From Roseibium marinum (GTDB lineage: Bacteria > Pseudomonadota > Alphaproteobacteria > Rhizobiales > Stappiaceae): DNA of 64,000 nucleotides. Location: NCBI RefSeq assembly GCF_002906165.1, contig NZ_PPCN01000012.1, positions 1 to 64,000 of the forward strand, given 5' to 3'. The notes below the pieces were generated by a model. The model was not told the origin of the DNA and did no database searches. It saw only the letters and a list, made by a program, of their open reading frames with translations. This document shows, piece by piece, positions 50,393 through 59,334 of this stretch (positions are counted from its first letter, which is position 1; each line of letters begins with the position of its first letter). A program made the position numbers and the translations under genes.

Positions 50393-51652
50393 TCAGGCGC
50401 CTGGAGACGGGCCGCAGACCTGGTTCCGGCCACCTTTTTTGGCTTCGTAGAGCCTGAGATCCGCGCGCTTGAAAAGGGCCTCCAGCGTCCTGCCGTCCTC
50501 CGGCGCGCTGGATACGCCGATGCTGACGGTGACCTTTTCCGGCAGGTAGACCTTGCTGAAGCGTTCGATCATCCGGCGCAGCCGGTCCGCCAGGGAGGCC
50601 GCACCGTCCACCGGCAACCGTTCGCACAACAGCACGAATTCCTCGCCTCCGACCCGGTAAAGATGGTCGTCCGTACGCAGGTTCTCCGTCAGCAGCCGCG
50701 CAACCAGTTTCAACACTTCGTCGCCGGCCTGATGTCCGTAGCGGTCATTGACCAGCTTGAAATGATCGATGTCGATCACCAGAAGCGACACCGGCCGCTT
50801 CTCCTCAAGGTTCTTGGCGATAATTCCGGGGCCTTTTTCGGCATATTGGCTGCGGTCCAGCGTCCCCGTCAGGTGATCGCGGATGGAGGCCTCCAGAAGC
50901 TGCTTGTAGCGCTCGCGATAGGTCAGCACCTGAAAGACGTCCCGCAGCGGCCGGTTCGAGAGCCAGCTGTCCTCGTTGTCAAAATATTTCAGGTAGGCCA
51001 GCAGCAGCCCCGAATAGACGATCGTCGCCACCATCTTGGCCACCCAGCCGCCGAAGAACACATGCCATGGCGCGCTGGAGACATAATGAAGAGCCAGAAA
51101 GAAGCCGGCCTGATCGAAGGTCAGCACCAGCGCACCGCAGACCAGGAACCGCAGCCCCAGATTCCCTGCGAACCATTTACCGATCCGCTCGTACAGCACG
51201 ATGATTGCAATTGCGTCGATAAACAGCAGCAAGGTCCCCCACACCATCAGGAAACCCATCTCGTCCACAAAGGCGATGTCGGGGCTGCGGCCTTCGGTGA
51301 CGACGATCGTCTCATGGTTGCGCAGGATCATCACCAGGGCGACGATCAGGAAATTGCCGATCAGAAGTCCGTAGATCGGCTGGCGCACCACCAGCGCGTC
51401 CTCGCGAATATAGAGCAACAGGATCATCAGCAGCTTTCCGGAGAACAGCACCGTGGAGCCCGGCGAGACGATGCCGAAGGGCAGTTCTATGTAGAAAATG
51501 CTGGCGAGATAGGTTTCCAGGAAATGCATGACGCCAAGGGCGCACATGAAGACGCCGATGCCGATCACCCTGCGCGCTCGGAGCAGCGCCATCATGACAG
51601 TGAAATAGACGGCCGCCTGGGCGAAGAGAAGAAACGCGTTGAAAATTGCCAT
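50393..51652 (-). CDS. Membrane-anchored diguanylate cyclase (GGDEF)
   Basis: The 419-residue protein has about seven N-terminal membrane segments (residues 1-220) and a C-terminal GGDEF domain with the active-site GGEEF at 335-339. RTDD at 326-329, five residues before it, is an intact inhibitory I-site, so product feedback is expected. SLLVIDIDHFKLVNDRYGHQAGDEVL is the substrate/metal region. It makes c-di-GMP from two GTP; the only c-di-GMP receptor candidate in the window is the PilZ protein at 31.1 kb. ATG 51652 is preferred to a TTG two codons upstream. Confidence 0.93.
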   Translation of the reverse strand: MAIFNAFLLFAQAAVYFTVMMALLRARRVIGIGVFMCALGVMHFLETYLASIFYIELPFGIVSPGSTVLFSGKLLMILLLYIREDALVVRQPIYGLLIGNFLIVALVMILRNHETIVVTEGRSPDIAFVDEMGFLMVWGTLLLFIDAIAIIVLYERIGKWFAGNLGLRFLVCGALVLTFDQAGFFLALHYVSSAPWHVFFGGWVAKMVATIVYSGLLLAYLKYFDNEDSWLSNRPLRDVFQVLTYRERYKQLLEASIRDHLTGTLDRSQYAEKGPGIIAKNLEEKRPVSLLVIDIDHFKLVNDRYGHQAGDEVLKLVARLLTENLRTDDHLYRVGGEEFVLLCERLPVDGAASLADRLRRMIERFSKVYLPEKVTVSIGVSSAPEDGRTLEALFKRADLRLYEAKKGGRNQVCGPSPGA

Positions 51653-52109
51653 ATCCAAGGTCAGCTTTTCCCGGCGGACCAGATCATGGTCTCCAAGACA
51701 CCGAAAATGAGATGAATTTCAGAATCGGAAGACAGCGCCGCGTCTTCACTCCAGCTTGCCTCACGTAGAGTATGCCATGATTGTTTTGACAAGCCATTTT
51801 GGCGAGTATTCGGCCTGACAGTGGTCATTGTCCCCTGATCCCGTCAGATTGCAACCGAAACGACATGAAGGCTGTCCGGTGCACCAAAGGCCGGAAGTAC
51901 GCCTCCCTCAGGCAGGGGCAAGATATTGGCGGCTCGCGATCGAATTGGGCCTGTTCCACACATCGGCAAGCAAAACGCGCCTTGTCCAATGCTCAACGCC
52001 GGCAAGGCCCAGGGCATTTCTGCCCTGAGCCTGCTCATCCCTTAATACAACAGATTTTCTAATCCCCGGCCGCCTCCAGCCGGAGGTCCGTGCCCCGAGG
52101 CACCGGCCA
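51653..52109. other. Intergenic region, no gene seen
   Basis: A 457-base gap between the diguanylate cyclase start and the end of an SDR gene, both on the minus strand. The left part must carry the cyclase promoter. A 7-bp hairpin (CAGGGCA / TGCCCTG, 52010-52027) lies 83 bases past the SDR stop but lacks a T tract. Short open frames here show no coding character. Confidence 0.5.
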
Positions 52110-52859
52110 TCAGGCCGCCAGAGCGTTTGCGTCCGCGCCTGCGGTCTGGCTCATCGGGCAGTCGGGGTCGATCATCGCCCGCCAGATTGCTGCGACGACA
52201 TCCTCGGCATGGGTGATGTCCGCGTTCGCGGCAGCAGCCGCGGCGGCGAAAACCTGTTCCGCCTGAGCGCGGTAGGCTTCGGGAATGCCGCCCGCCTCCG
52301 TCATCAGAACCTTCGCATTTGCCCCGAAGCTGGTACCCGGCGCCCGGCCGGGAAGGACCAGCCTTGTGCGGATGCCGAAAGGTTCCAACTCGAGCGCCAG
52401 GCATTCGGTGAAGGCATTCAGCGCGGCCTTGCTGGCCGTATAGACCGACAAAAGCTGCAGCGGCTTCAACGTGGTGCTGGAGGAGACATTGACGATCGTT
52501 CCGGCCCCGCGCGCGCGGAACTGCGGCAGGACGGCCCGGATCATCTCCATCGTGCCGAATGTATTCGTCTCGAAAATGGTGCGGATCGTATCCGGCGGCG
52601 TGCCCTCAAGCGGCCCCATCCATCCGATCCCGGCATTGTTGACCAAAGCATCGACGGGTCCGGCCGTCTCGACCGCACGGGCAATCGAGCCACTGTCGGT
52701 CACATCGAGCGGCAACACACGCAAACGGTCCGATGCGCCAAGAAGGCCCTCACGCGGATTGCGCATCGTGGCAACGACGGACCAGCCCTCGCCGAGGAAA
52801 TGCCGGGCGGTTTCCAAACCGAAGCCCGAGGAACATCCGGTGATCATCACGGTTTTCAT
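52110..52859 (-). CDS. Short-chain dehydrogenase/reductase
   Basis: The 249-residue classical SDR has the cofactor motif TGCSSGFG (7-14), NNAG (74-77), the catalytic Ser126-128 region and Tyr140-x3-Lys144 (YTASK). It would oxidise or reduce an alcohol/ketone with NAD(P)H in the cytoplasm. AGGAGAA precedes the ATG. Divergent from an AraC-type regulator 95 bases away, which probably controls it. The substrate is unknown. Confidence 0.93.
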   Translation of the reverse strand: MKTVMITGCSSGFGLETARHFLGEGWSVVATMRNPREGLLGASDRLRVLPLDVTDSGSIARAVETAGPVDALVNNAGIGWMGPLEGTPPDTIRTIFETNTFGTMEMIRAVLPQFRARGAGTIVNVSSSTTLKPLQLLSVYTASKAALNAFTECLALELEPFGIRTRLVLPGRAPGTSFGANAKVLMTEAGGIPEAYRAQAEQVFAAAAAAANADITHAEDVVAAIWRAMIDPDCPMSQTAGADANALAA

Positions 52860-52954
52860 GAAGCGTTCTCCTGTTCGTGGAAGACCGCACTATCGACAAG
52901 ACAGATCGTACTTTCTATAATCAGAAATCCGTGATGATTTAGCAAAAGTCCGAA

Positions 52955-53881
52955 ATGTCTGATCCCCTATCCGAAATCATCGCCCTGCTGCGACCGCGCG
53001 CGCCCTCCTCCAAACTGGTCGATGCGGCCGCTCCCTGGCGGGCGCGGCGAACCGAAGTCGGGCTGGTCTATTACTGCCTGCTTCTTTCGGGCCGGGCGCG
53101 CCTCGAGGTCGACGGCAAGCCGCCACTCGATCTGAAGGAAGGCGATTTCGTTCTGATTCCGGCAACCCAGGCCTACACCATGTCGAGCGTTGACCCCGCT
53201 CCTCTGCCCGGATTGGAGAGCCAGCGGCATATGCGCAACGATGGAAGTGTAAGGTTGGGACATCCCGAGGGACCGGCCGGAGAACAGCTTCTCATAGGTC
53301 ATTGCAGCTTCGGTTCGCCCGATGCCGGGCTTCTCGTCTCGCTACTGCCCGATATGATTGTCGTGCGGGGAGAAAAACGGCTCGGAGATCTTGCGGGGCT
53401 GATCCGGGACGAAGCCCGGGCGGATCGCCCCGCGCGGGATATGGTTCTGGAACACCTGCTGCAGGTTCTGATGATCGAGGCGCTACGCTCGGGCGCCGAC
53501 ACCGAGGCTACCCCCGGTCTCCTGCGCGGACTGGCGGACGACAGGCTTTCGAGCACGCTGCGCGCCATGCATGCGGCGCCGGGACACTTATGGAGTGTCG
53601 CCGACCTGGCGCGGGAAGCTGGCCTCTCCCGCTCCGCCTTTTTCACGCGGTTCAACCGGATCGTGGGCATGCCGCCGATGGACTACCTGCAGAACTGGCG
53701 GATAACGCTGGCCAAACACATGCTAAGAACGCGCCAGAACAGCATTGCAGAAATTGCGGAAAAGGTCGGTTACGGTTCGACGAGCGCCTTCAGCGTCGCC
53801 TTTTCCCGCCGCGTCGGCCAGCCGCCGGCCCATTACGCGCGAACGGCTGCGACCGCCATGCAGATGCCCCAGGATGTATAG
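52955..53881 (+). CDS. AraC-family regulator with cupin-type sensor domain
   Basis: The 308-residue protein has an N-terminal AraC-type cupin_6 sensor (about residues 15-185: LLSGRARLEVDGKPPLDLKEGDFVLIP) and two C-terminal helix-turn-helix motifs (about 200-300: WSVADLAREAGLSRSAFFTRFNRIVGMPPMDYLQNWR and SIAEIAEKVGYGSTSAFSVAFSRRVGQPPAHYAR). It faces the SDR gene and very likely regulates it in response to a small-molecule ligand. Confidence 0.93.
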   Translation: MSDPLSEIIALLRPRAPSSKLVDAAAPWRARRTEVGLVYYCLLLSGRARLEVDGKPPLDLKEGDFVLIPATQAYTMSSVDPAPLPGLESQRHMRNDGSVRLGHPEGPAGEQLLIGHCSFGSPDAGLLVSLLPDMIVVRGEKRLGDLAGLIRDEARADRPARDMVLEHLLQVLMIEALRSGADTEATPGLLRGLADDRLSSTLRAMHAAPGHLWSVADLAREAGLSRSAFFTRFNRIVGMPPMDYLQNWRITLAKHMLRTRQNSIAEIAEKVGYGSTSAFSVAFSRRVGQPPAHYARTAATAMQMPQDV

Positions 53882-53893
53882 GGCCAGAAAGAT

Positions 53894-54397
53894 TTAACGC
53901 CAGATATCGCCCGAAGCCGCGACCCGCAATTTCGAGGCCAGCGCGTTCAACGCAATCTTGTGCACGGCCTCGGTGGGCGCGGCACACAGGTCGCCTATGA
54001 CGGTAACGTCGAATGCTTCGGCCGAACGAGACATTGCCGTGAACACCACGCAATTCTGCGTCATCATTCCGCAGATCAGCAGCTCGGTCACCCCTTCCAG
54101 ATATCCGGCCAGATCCGTGTCCTGAAAGGCATCGGCCACCTGCTTGACCACCACGGGCGCCTCACCGGCAGCCGCCAGGATCACCGGCCGGATCGCGGTT
54201 CCGCTTGCGCCGTCTGCGAACAGTCCCGTCGGTGCGTTCGAGACATGCTGCACCAGAACGACGCGCTCCCCGGCTTTTCGAGCCTGGGCGATCGCGGCAA
54301 CGATGCGCGTCTCCACCTCCTCGGCCTGATACAGCGGCAGGGCACCCCCCTCAAAATAGGCATTCTGGATATCGATCACGAGAAGGGCACGGCGCAT
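53894..54397 (-). CDS. Isochorismatase-family cysteine hydrolase
   Basis: The 167-residue protein shows the family catalytic triad Asp9 (LLVIDIQNAYF), Lys85 (PVVVKQVADAF) and Cys116 (GMMTQNCVVFTAM) with the usual cis-peptide region before the cysteine. Members hydrolyse nicotinamide, N-carbamoyl compounds or isochorismate; the exact substrate is not evident. AAAGGAG precedes the ATG. Divergent from a GlxA-type regulator, convergent with the upstream AraC gene (12 bases). Confidence 0.93.
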   Translation of the reverse strand: MRRALLVIDIQNAYFEGGALPLYQAEEVETRIVAAIAQARKAGERVVLVQHVSNAPTGLFADGASGTAIRPVILAAAGEAPVVVKQVADAFQDTDLAGYLEGVTELLICGMMTQNCVVFTAMSRSAEAFDVTVIGDLCAAPTEAVHKIALNALASKLRVAASGDIWR

Positions 54398-54489
54398 CTG
54401 TGTAACTCCTTTTGCTGTCCCTCCGCTCTACTGCCTCGATCCGGTGTTTTTCAGTGGCCCGAAGGACATGTTCGGACTAAATTGGGCCA

Positions 54490-55425
54490 ATGCGCATCGC
54501 CATCATCGCCTATCAGGGCATCAGCCCCTTCATGCTCTCGACACCGCTTGCTGTTTTCGGCGAACCCTTTCTCGCCAGCGGCCACGACGTGATGGTGTGC
54601 GGTGAAAGCAACCGGATCTCGGCGTCGAGCGGCCTCGTCATCGAAACCGCCCATCCGCTTGCGGCCGCCAGCCAGGCGGATGTCGTCATCCTTCCCGGAT
54701 GGCGCGATAGCGCGGAACCGGTCTCGCCCGCCATCGTGCGGCAACTCCGTTCGGCCCATGAGCGCAACGCCCTCGTCGCCGGCCTGTGCCTTGGCGCCTT
54801 CGGGCTGGCGGAGGCCGGACTTCTTGACGGGCGGCGCGCAACGACCCACTGGGCTCGGGTCGCGGAACTCGGCGCGCGTTACCTGGCGGTCCAAATCAAT
54901 CCGGAGGCGATATATGTCGACGACGGCCAGGTGGTTACCTCGGCGGGTATCGCGGCCGGGCTCGATTGCTGTCTGCATCTGCTTGCCCGCCTGTCCGGCG
55001 TTGCCGAGGCCAACCGCGTTGCCCGCCATCTTGTCGTCGCGCCGCAACGGAGCGGCGAACAACCGCAGCTGATCGAACGGCCTGCCCCGGCCACGTCGGC
55101 GGAGCGCCGTGTTGCGGATATCCTTGAACAGCTGTGGGCCGATCCCTCTCAAAATCCGTCACTCGACGAGCTGGCTTCGCGCGCCAGGGTCAGCCGCCGC
55201 AGCCTGAGCAGGCATATACGCGCGCGCACCGGCGGAAGCCTGGGGGGCTGGCTGCGCCGTGCCAGGATCGCCCGTGCCCAGGATATCCTGCTGCGCGGCG
55301 AAAAGGGACTCGAGCGCATCGCGGCCAGAAGCGGTTTTGCCGATGCCCCGTCGCTGCGCAAGGCGTTTCGCGGCGAACTGGGCATGACGCCAACACAATG
55401 GCTGGCCAGGCAGCGAATCGGATAA
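54490..55425 (+). CDS. GlxA-family regulator (DJ-1/PfpI plus AraC HTH)
   Basis: The 311-residue protein has an N-terminal DJ-1/PfpI-like domain (about residues 1-170, with the nucleophile-elbow region VAGLCLGAFGLAEAGLL) and a C-terminal AraC DNA-binding domain (about 215-311: LDELASRARVSRRSLSRHIRARTGGSLGGWLRRARI and GLERIAARSGFADAPSLRKAFRGELGMTPTQW). Relatives include ArgR- and GbdR-type amino-acid catabolism regulators. Its divergent neighbour, an isochorismatase-like hydrolase, is the likely target. Confidence 0.93.
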   Translation: MRIAIIAYQGISPFMLSTPLAVFGEPFLASGHDVMVCGESNRISASSGLVIETAHPLAAASQADVVILPGWRDSAEPVSPAIVRQLRSAHERNALVAGLCLGAFGLAEAGLLDGRRATTHWARVAELGARYLAVQINPEAIYVDDGQVVTSAGIAAGLDCCLHLLARLSGVAEANRVARHLVVAPQRSGEQPQLIERPAPATSAERRVADILEQLWADPSQNPSLDELASRARVSRRSLSRHIRARTGGSLGGWLRRARIARAQDILLRGEKGLERIAARSGFADAPSLRKAFRGELGMTPTQWLARQRIG

Positions 55426-55555
55426 GGCTCAGGACCGGAAACATTGTCCCTAGAGACAATTCCCCGTTTGACATCAATGGCTTTCAAAATAATCTTGCAG
55501 GAATGATCCAGACGCTTAAAGCGGACTGGCAACAATTTCATCCGGATTTCCGACA

Positions 55556-56305
55556 ATGGCCGCTGTTTCCCGCCTCTCCGTCAACGTCAATGCCGTCGCC
55601 ATGTTGCGCAATCGCCGCGACCTGCCCTGGCCGAGCGTCACCGGACTTGCCGCGATTGCCATGGAAGCAGGCGCGAAAGGAATTACCGTCCACCCGCGTC
55701 CGGACGAGCGGCACATCCGCAAGACGGATGTCTTCGAGCTGTCCGAACTGATCGAGGACCGGTTCCCGAACAAGGAGCTGTGCCTGGAAGGCTTTCCGAC
55801 CACGGATTTCATGCAACTGGTCGAGGCGGCCCGGCCGGAGCAGGTCCTGTTTGTGCCGGACGATCCGGAGCAGACCACCTCCGACCATGGCTGGGATTTC
55901 TTGAAGGACACCGCAGCGCTTGAAACCGCCATCGCCGCAGCGAAGGAATGGTCGGTGACGGTGTCTCTCTTCTGCGACCCGGATCCCGCCGCGCCGGAAC
56001 ATGCCGCCCGGCTGGGTGCGGAGCGGATCGAGATCTACACCGGCCCCTATGGCGCCTGCTACGACGACACTGACAGGGCCACACGGGAACTCGACAAGGT
56101 TGTCGCCGCGGCGGAGGCCGCCCGCGCCTGCGGCCTCGGCGTCAATGCCGGGCACGACCTGACGGTCGACAACATCCCGGCGCTGCTTGCCCGCGCTCCC
56201 TTCATCCGGGAGATGTCCATCGGCCACGGCTTCACCGCCGACGCACTGGTTTACGGCTTCGCCGAAAGCGTCAACCGCTTCCGCAAGGCGATGGGCGAAG
56301 TCTGA
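55556..56305 (+). CDS. pdxJ: Pyridoxine 5'-phosphate synthase
   Basis: The 249-residue TIM-barrel protein condenses 1-deoxyxylulose 5-phosphate with 3-amino-2-oxopropyl phosphate to form pyridoxine 5'-phosphate. It begins RLSVNVNAVAMLRNRRDLPWPS, the variant common in alphaproteobacteria, and has GITVHPRPDERHIRKTDV, KELCLEGFPT, and GLGVNAGHDLTVDNIP with EMSIGHGFTADALVYG for phosphate binding. Single gene; ribosome site weak (CGGA about eight bases upstream). Confidence 0.96.
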   Translation: MAAVSRLSVNVNAVAMLRNRRDLPWPSVTGLAAIAMEAGAKGITVHPRPDERHIRKTDVFELSELIEDRFPNKELCLEGFPTTDFMQLVEAARPEQVLFVPDDPEQTTSDHGWDFLKDTAALETAIAAAKEWSVTVSLFCDPDPAAPEHAARLGAERIEIYTGPYGACYDDTDRATRELDKVVAAAEAARACGLGVNAGHDLTVDNIPALLARAPFIREMSIGHGFTADALVYGFAESVNRFRKAMGEV

Positions 56306-56415
56306 ATTCCGCTAATGTCGCGGCACCACAATCTGGACAAGAAGCCTGTGCCTCATTGACCTTTTAACGGGCAAACCGCACTCTGCTCCGGATCACTGCG
56401 GAACGGGGCTGCCAG

Positions 56416-57201
56416 ATGAACACCATCACATCCCGCGAATACAAGCTGATCCTGAATTCCGGCCGGTTTCAGGACCGCAACGCCGGCAGCGAGGCCTTTC
56501 AGGACCTGATCGATTTTCTCGCCGGACAACTCGGCGGCGAGATCAAGCGGCAGCAAAAGGAAGAGATGCGCCGCACCACCTATCTGGACACACAGGATTT
56601 TGAACTCCGCCGCGCCGGATATGCGCTGCGGCTGCGCCATGAGAAAGACGACGACGACTACAAGCTGACGCTCAAGTTCCGCTCCCCTGACCTGATCCTG
56701 GCCGAAGATGCCTCCGTTGAGACCACCGACGACAGACGGGCGGAGATGAAGTTCGAGGAAGACCTGATGCCGCCCTTCCGGAGCGTGTTTTCCCGCTCCA
56801 GCGCCATCCGGTTCAAGAAGGAGCCGGAGCTTTCAACGGTACATGACGCCACCGGTATTTTCCCGGCTCTCAAGCGGCTGGGCCTGGCGGAAAAAACAAA
56901 GCTGCTGACCGTCAACGGCTTCCGGCCGGCCGAAATCTTCCGCAAGCTGTGCAAGGTCGATTTCAGGAAAGCAGACCCGATCAAGCTTGGCTTGAGTTTC
57001 TGGTACGCCGGCAACACGGATTACTGGCCCCTGATCGCCGAATGCGCCTTCGATTTCGAATGGGACCCGGCCAGGGAACGGTTCGACCTCGACCAGGTCC
57101 GACGCGCCAACGAACTCTTCCGCGTGCTCCAGAAGCAGCCGGGCTGGTTCGACGCCGAAGCCACAACCAAGACCCGCTACGCCTATGAAGGGCTTTTCTG
57201 A
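56416..57201 (+). CDS. CYTH-like (triphosphate tunnel) domain protein
   Basis: The 261-residue protein resembles CYTH/triphosphate-tunnel proteins. TYLDTQDFELRRAGYALRLRHEKDDDDYKLTLKFR (55-89) has the alternating Arg/Lys strands of the tunnel (Arg72, Arg74, Lys83, Lys87), and a later VECAFDFEW-like strand supplies acidic residues. The usual N-terminal ExExK is reduced to REYKL (Glu8, Lys10), so metal binding may differ. Such enzymes hydrolyse polyphosphate or nucleoside triphosphates. No partner gene; function uncertain. Confidence 0.65.
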   Translation: MNTITSREYKLILNSGRFQDRNAGSEAFQDLIDFLAGQLGGEIKRQQKEEMRRTTYLDTQDFELRRAGYALRLRHEKDDDDYKLTLKFRSPDLILAEDASVETTDDRRAEMKFEEDLMPPFRSVFSRSSAIRFKKEPELSTVHDATGIFPALKRLGLAEKTKLLTVNGFRPAEIFRKLCKVDFRKADPIKLGLSFWYAGNTDYWPLIAECAFDFEWDPARERFDLDQVRRANELFRVLQKQPGWFDAEATTKTRYAYEGLF

Positions 57202-57237
57202 CGCAGAGATCAGGGTACATACTCTAGCGTCCGTACC

Positions 57238-58047
57238 CTAAGCCTGGACCGCAGCCGCTTCCTCGCGTTTCATCTGCTGGTGCTGGTCCTCGACCATCCC
57301 GATCTTCCAGTAACCGGAAATATAGGTGTCGTTCTTCGGCACATTCAGTTCATTATGCAGGTAGTCGCGCAGCGCGCGAATGACCGAGCTTTCGCCGGCA
57401 ATGCAGGTCTGAACCGTCCCGGACGGCCATTGCAGCGCTTTCACAAAATCAAATTGAGCCGTCGACGGCCTGGAAACATCGGCCTGCACAAGCCAGTGCA
57501 GCTCTATTCCGGCAGGTGCGGCTATCTCGCGGATGTCATCAGCCGAGGGCACCTCGAAGACGGTGACCCCACATGCTTCCGCAGGCATCGCCTCGAGCGT
57601 CGCTTCCACCACAGGCATGGCGGAAAGATCTGCTGCCAACAGGTACCAGTCGGCGTGGAAGTCGGTGATTTTCGGTTGGCTTGGGCCCAAAAAGCCGAGA
57701 AAAGACCCCGGACCCGCGCGCTGTGCCCAGCGCGTCGCCGGGCCGTTGTCCCCATGCGCGACAAAGTCGATATCGAGTTCGAGGCTTTCGGCGCGGAAGG
57801 CGCGCACGGTGTAGGTCCGCACCGGATGGATCTTTTCCTCCGGCCCGTCGGGTTCGAAGTAGGCTTCGAAATCCTGCCGGGTTTCTCCGTCGCGTGGCAA
57901 CACCAGCTTGCAGTTGGCACCTTCATGACCGGAGGGAAAACCTTCCAGTTCCGGGCCCGCGAAAGTGACCCGGATCAGGTTCGGGCTGAGGTAGTGTGTC
58001 GACTTGACGCTCAGAAAGCGTGGTCGGCGTTTCGGACGGCTGGCCAA
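57238..58047 (-). CDS. Siderophore-interacting protein (FAD-dependent ferric reductase)
   Basis: The 269-residue protein is a SIP-family flavoprotein that reduces ferric siderophores in the cytoplasm. It has the FAD-binding RTYTVR (77-82), DIDFVAHGDNGPATRWAQRAGPGS, and the SIP C-terminal region with YLLAADLSAMPVVEATLEAMP and FIAGE-type ESSVIRALRDYL. The start appears to be TTG with AGAGGTG just upstream. A TGA-N9-TCA box 17 bases before the start predicts iron repression by RirA. No siderophore transport genes are adjacent. Confidence 0.92.
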   Translation of the reverse strand: MASRPKRRPRFLSVKSTHYLSPNLIRVTFAGPELEGFPSGHEGANCKLVLPRDGETRQDFEAYFEPDGPEEKIHPVRTYTVRAFRAESLELDIDFVAHGDNGPATRWAQRAGPGSFLGFLGPSQPKITDFHADWYLLAADLSAMPVVEATLEAMPAEACGVTVFEVPSADDIREIAAPAGIELHWLVQADVSRPSTAQFDFVKALQWPSGTVQTCIAGESSVIRALRDYLHNELNVPKNDTYISGYWKIGMVEDQHQQMKREEAAAVQA

Positions 58048-58063
58048 TGGGCACCTCTTAAAG

Positions 58064-58080
58064 CTGAATATATTATTCAG
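58064..58080. promoter_or_regulatory. Probable RirA (iron) box
   Basis: CTGAATA-TAT-TATTCAG is a perfect 7-bp dyad that also reads TGA-N9-TCA (58065-58079), the iron-responsive operator recognised by RirA in rhizobia. It sits 17 bases upstream of the siderophore-interacting protein start, where bound protein would block transcription. Confidence 0.65.
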
Positions 58081-58175
58081 GATTTAGCATTTGCGAGGAC
58101 GCATTTAAAGACCTGCATCGCAGAGAATTTGAAGACAGTCCGTCACCACTCTTCTTTTCCTACCTCCTGAACCGC

Positions 58176-58203
58176 AAAAGCCCGGCATCTCTGCCGGGCT
58201 TTC
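58176..58203 (-). terminator. Rho-independent terminator of the ABC transporter operon
   Basis: On the minus strand GAAAGCCCGGCA pairs with TGCCGGGCTTTT (four-base loop), giving a long stem that ends in T residues. It lies 48 bases past the stop of the sugar-binding protein gene, the last gene of the minus-strand operon. Confidence 0.85.
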
Positions 58204-58250
58204 GAAGGTTCTTTGCTCATCCGCTTCCGCCGTTCACGGCTGCGGGCGGG

Positions 58251-59294
58251 TTAGCGCTTGGGCAGCGGGATCCATTCGGCGGTGGAGACATCCGCATGCT
58301 GGAACTGCGGCATTTTCTCGCCGAGGTCCGACATGTTCTTCACGTCCTGTTCGTTCAGGAAGTCCTGCGTGATCAGGGTCGGCGGAACGATGACCTGTTT
58401 GCCAGGGTCTTCACCTGCCAGCATCAGGGCGAGCGTGCGAACGCTCACCTCGCCGACAACGGCGGGGTTGGTCGCGACCGTCGCGGCCCAGGCGCTGTCC
58501 GGTTCGCGCATGGCGGAAATATCCGCGGTCGAAACATCGGCGGAGTAGATCTTGATGTCCTGGCTGAGACCGGCTTCGTCGACGGCGATCTTCACGCCCT
58601 TGGCAAATTCGTCATAGGGGGCGAAGACGACGGTGATGGTCGGGTTGGCCTGCAGCACGGATCGGGCCTGATTGGCCACCGAATTGGCGATCGGGTTGTC
58701 GAGCGTGCCGAACATGGCCGCTTCCTTGATGCCGACATTCGCTTCCTTGACTTCCTTCCAGGCAACGTCGCGCCGGTCGAGCGGAGCAATGCCCGGCACA
58801 TAGACATACCCTGCGGTGAAGCTGTCGCCATTGTCCTTGATGGCCTGCTCAAGGGCCAGCTTGCCGAGAAGGTAATCGGACTGCTCGACCTGGGGAATGG
58901 CATCGTTTTCGACGTTGACGTCGAAGGCGACGACCTTGATTCCGGCCTCGACCGCACGCTGGGCGGCGGGTTTCATGGATTCCGTCAGCCCATGCTGGAT
59001 GATGATGCCGTCAACGCCCAGCGCGATCGCCTGATCGACCATATCGGCCTGAAGGGCGGCATCCTGCCTGCTGTCCAGCACGCGCAGGTCCACGCCGAGC
59101 GCTTCTGCCTGTTTTTCGACGCCTGAAAGATACGACTGGAAGAAGTCACCGGTGGACAGGTAGCGCACCAGCGCGATCTTCACATCCTCGGGCTTGTCGA
59201 ACGGAGCCGGCATGTCGGCGGCGAGCGCGGCGCCGCTGCCGGACAGTCCCAGCCCGGCGGCAACCGCGAGCTTCATGAATTCACGTCTCAACAT
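58251..59294 (-). CDS. Sugar ABC transporter substrate-binding protein (probable methylthioribose)
   Basis: The 347-residue type I periplasmic binding protein has a signal peptide with twin Arg (LRREFMKLAVAAGLGLSGSGAALA). The mature part contains LVRYLSTGDFFQSYLSGVEKQAEALGVDLRVLDSRQD, GVDGIIIQHGLTESMKPAAQRAVEAGIKVVAFDVNVE and VVFAPYDEFAKGVKIAVDEAG, as in ribose-type binding proteins. Start 59294 follows GGGAGG. Third gene of a minus-strand ATPase-permease-binding protein operon divergent from mtnK-mtnA, so methylthioribose or a related 5-deoxypentose is the inferred ligand. Confidence 0.88.
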   Translation of the reverse strand: MLRREFMKLAVAAGLGLSGSGAALAADMPAPFDKPEDVKIALVRYLSTGDFFQSYLSGVEKQAEALGVDLRVLDSRQDAALQADMVDQAIALGVDGIIIQHGLTESMKPAAQRAVEAGIKVVAFDVNVENDAIPQVEQSDYLLGKLALEQAIKDNGDSFTAGYVYVPGIAPLDRRDVAWKEVKEANVGIKEAAMFGTLDNPIANSVANQARSVLQANPTITVVFAPYDEFAKGVKIAVDEAGLSQDIKIYSADVSTADISAMREPDSAWAATVATNPAVVGEVSVRTLALMLAGEDPGKQVIVPPTLITQDFLNEQDVKNMSDLGEKMPQFQHADVSTAEWIPLPKR

Positions 59295-59334
59295 TGTGTA
59301 TCCTCCCATTTTTCGAACGGGCGCCTTTGCGGCG

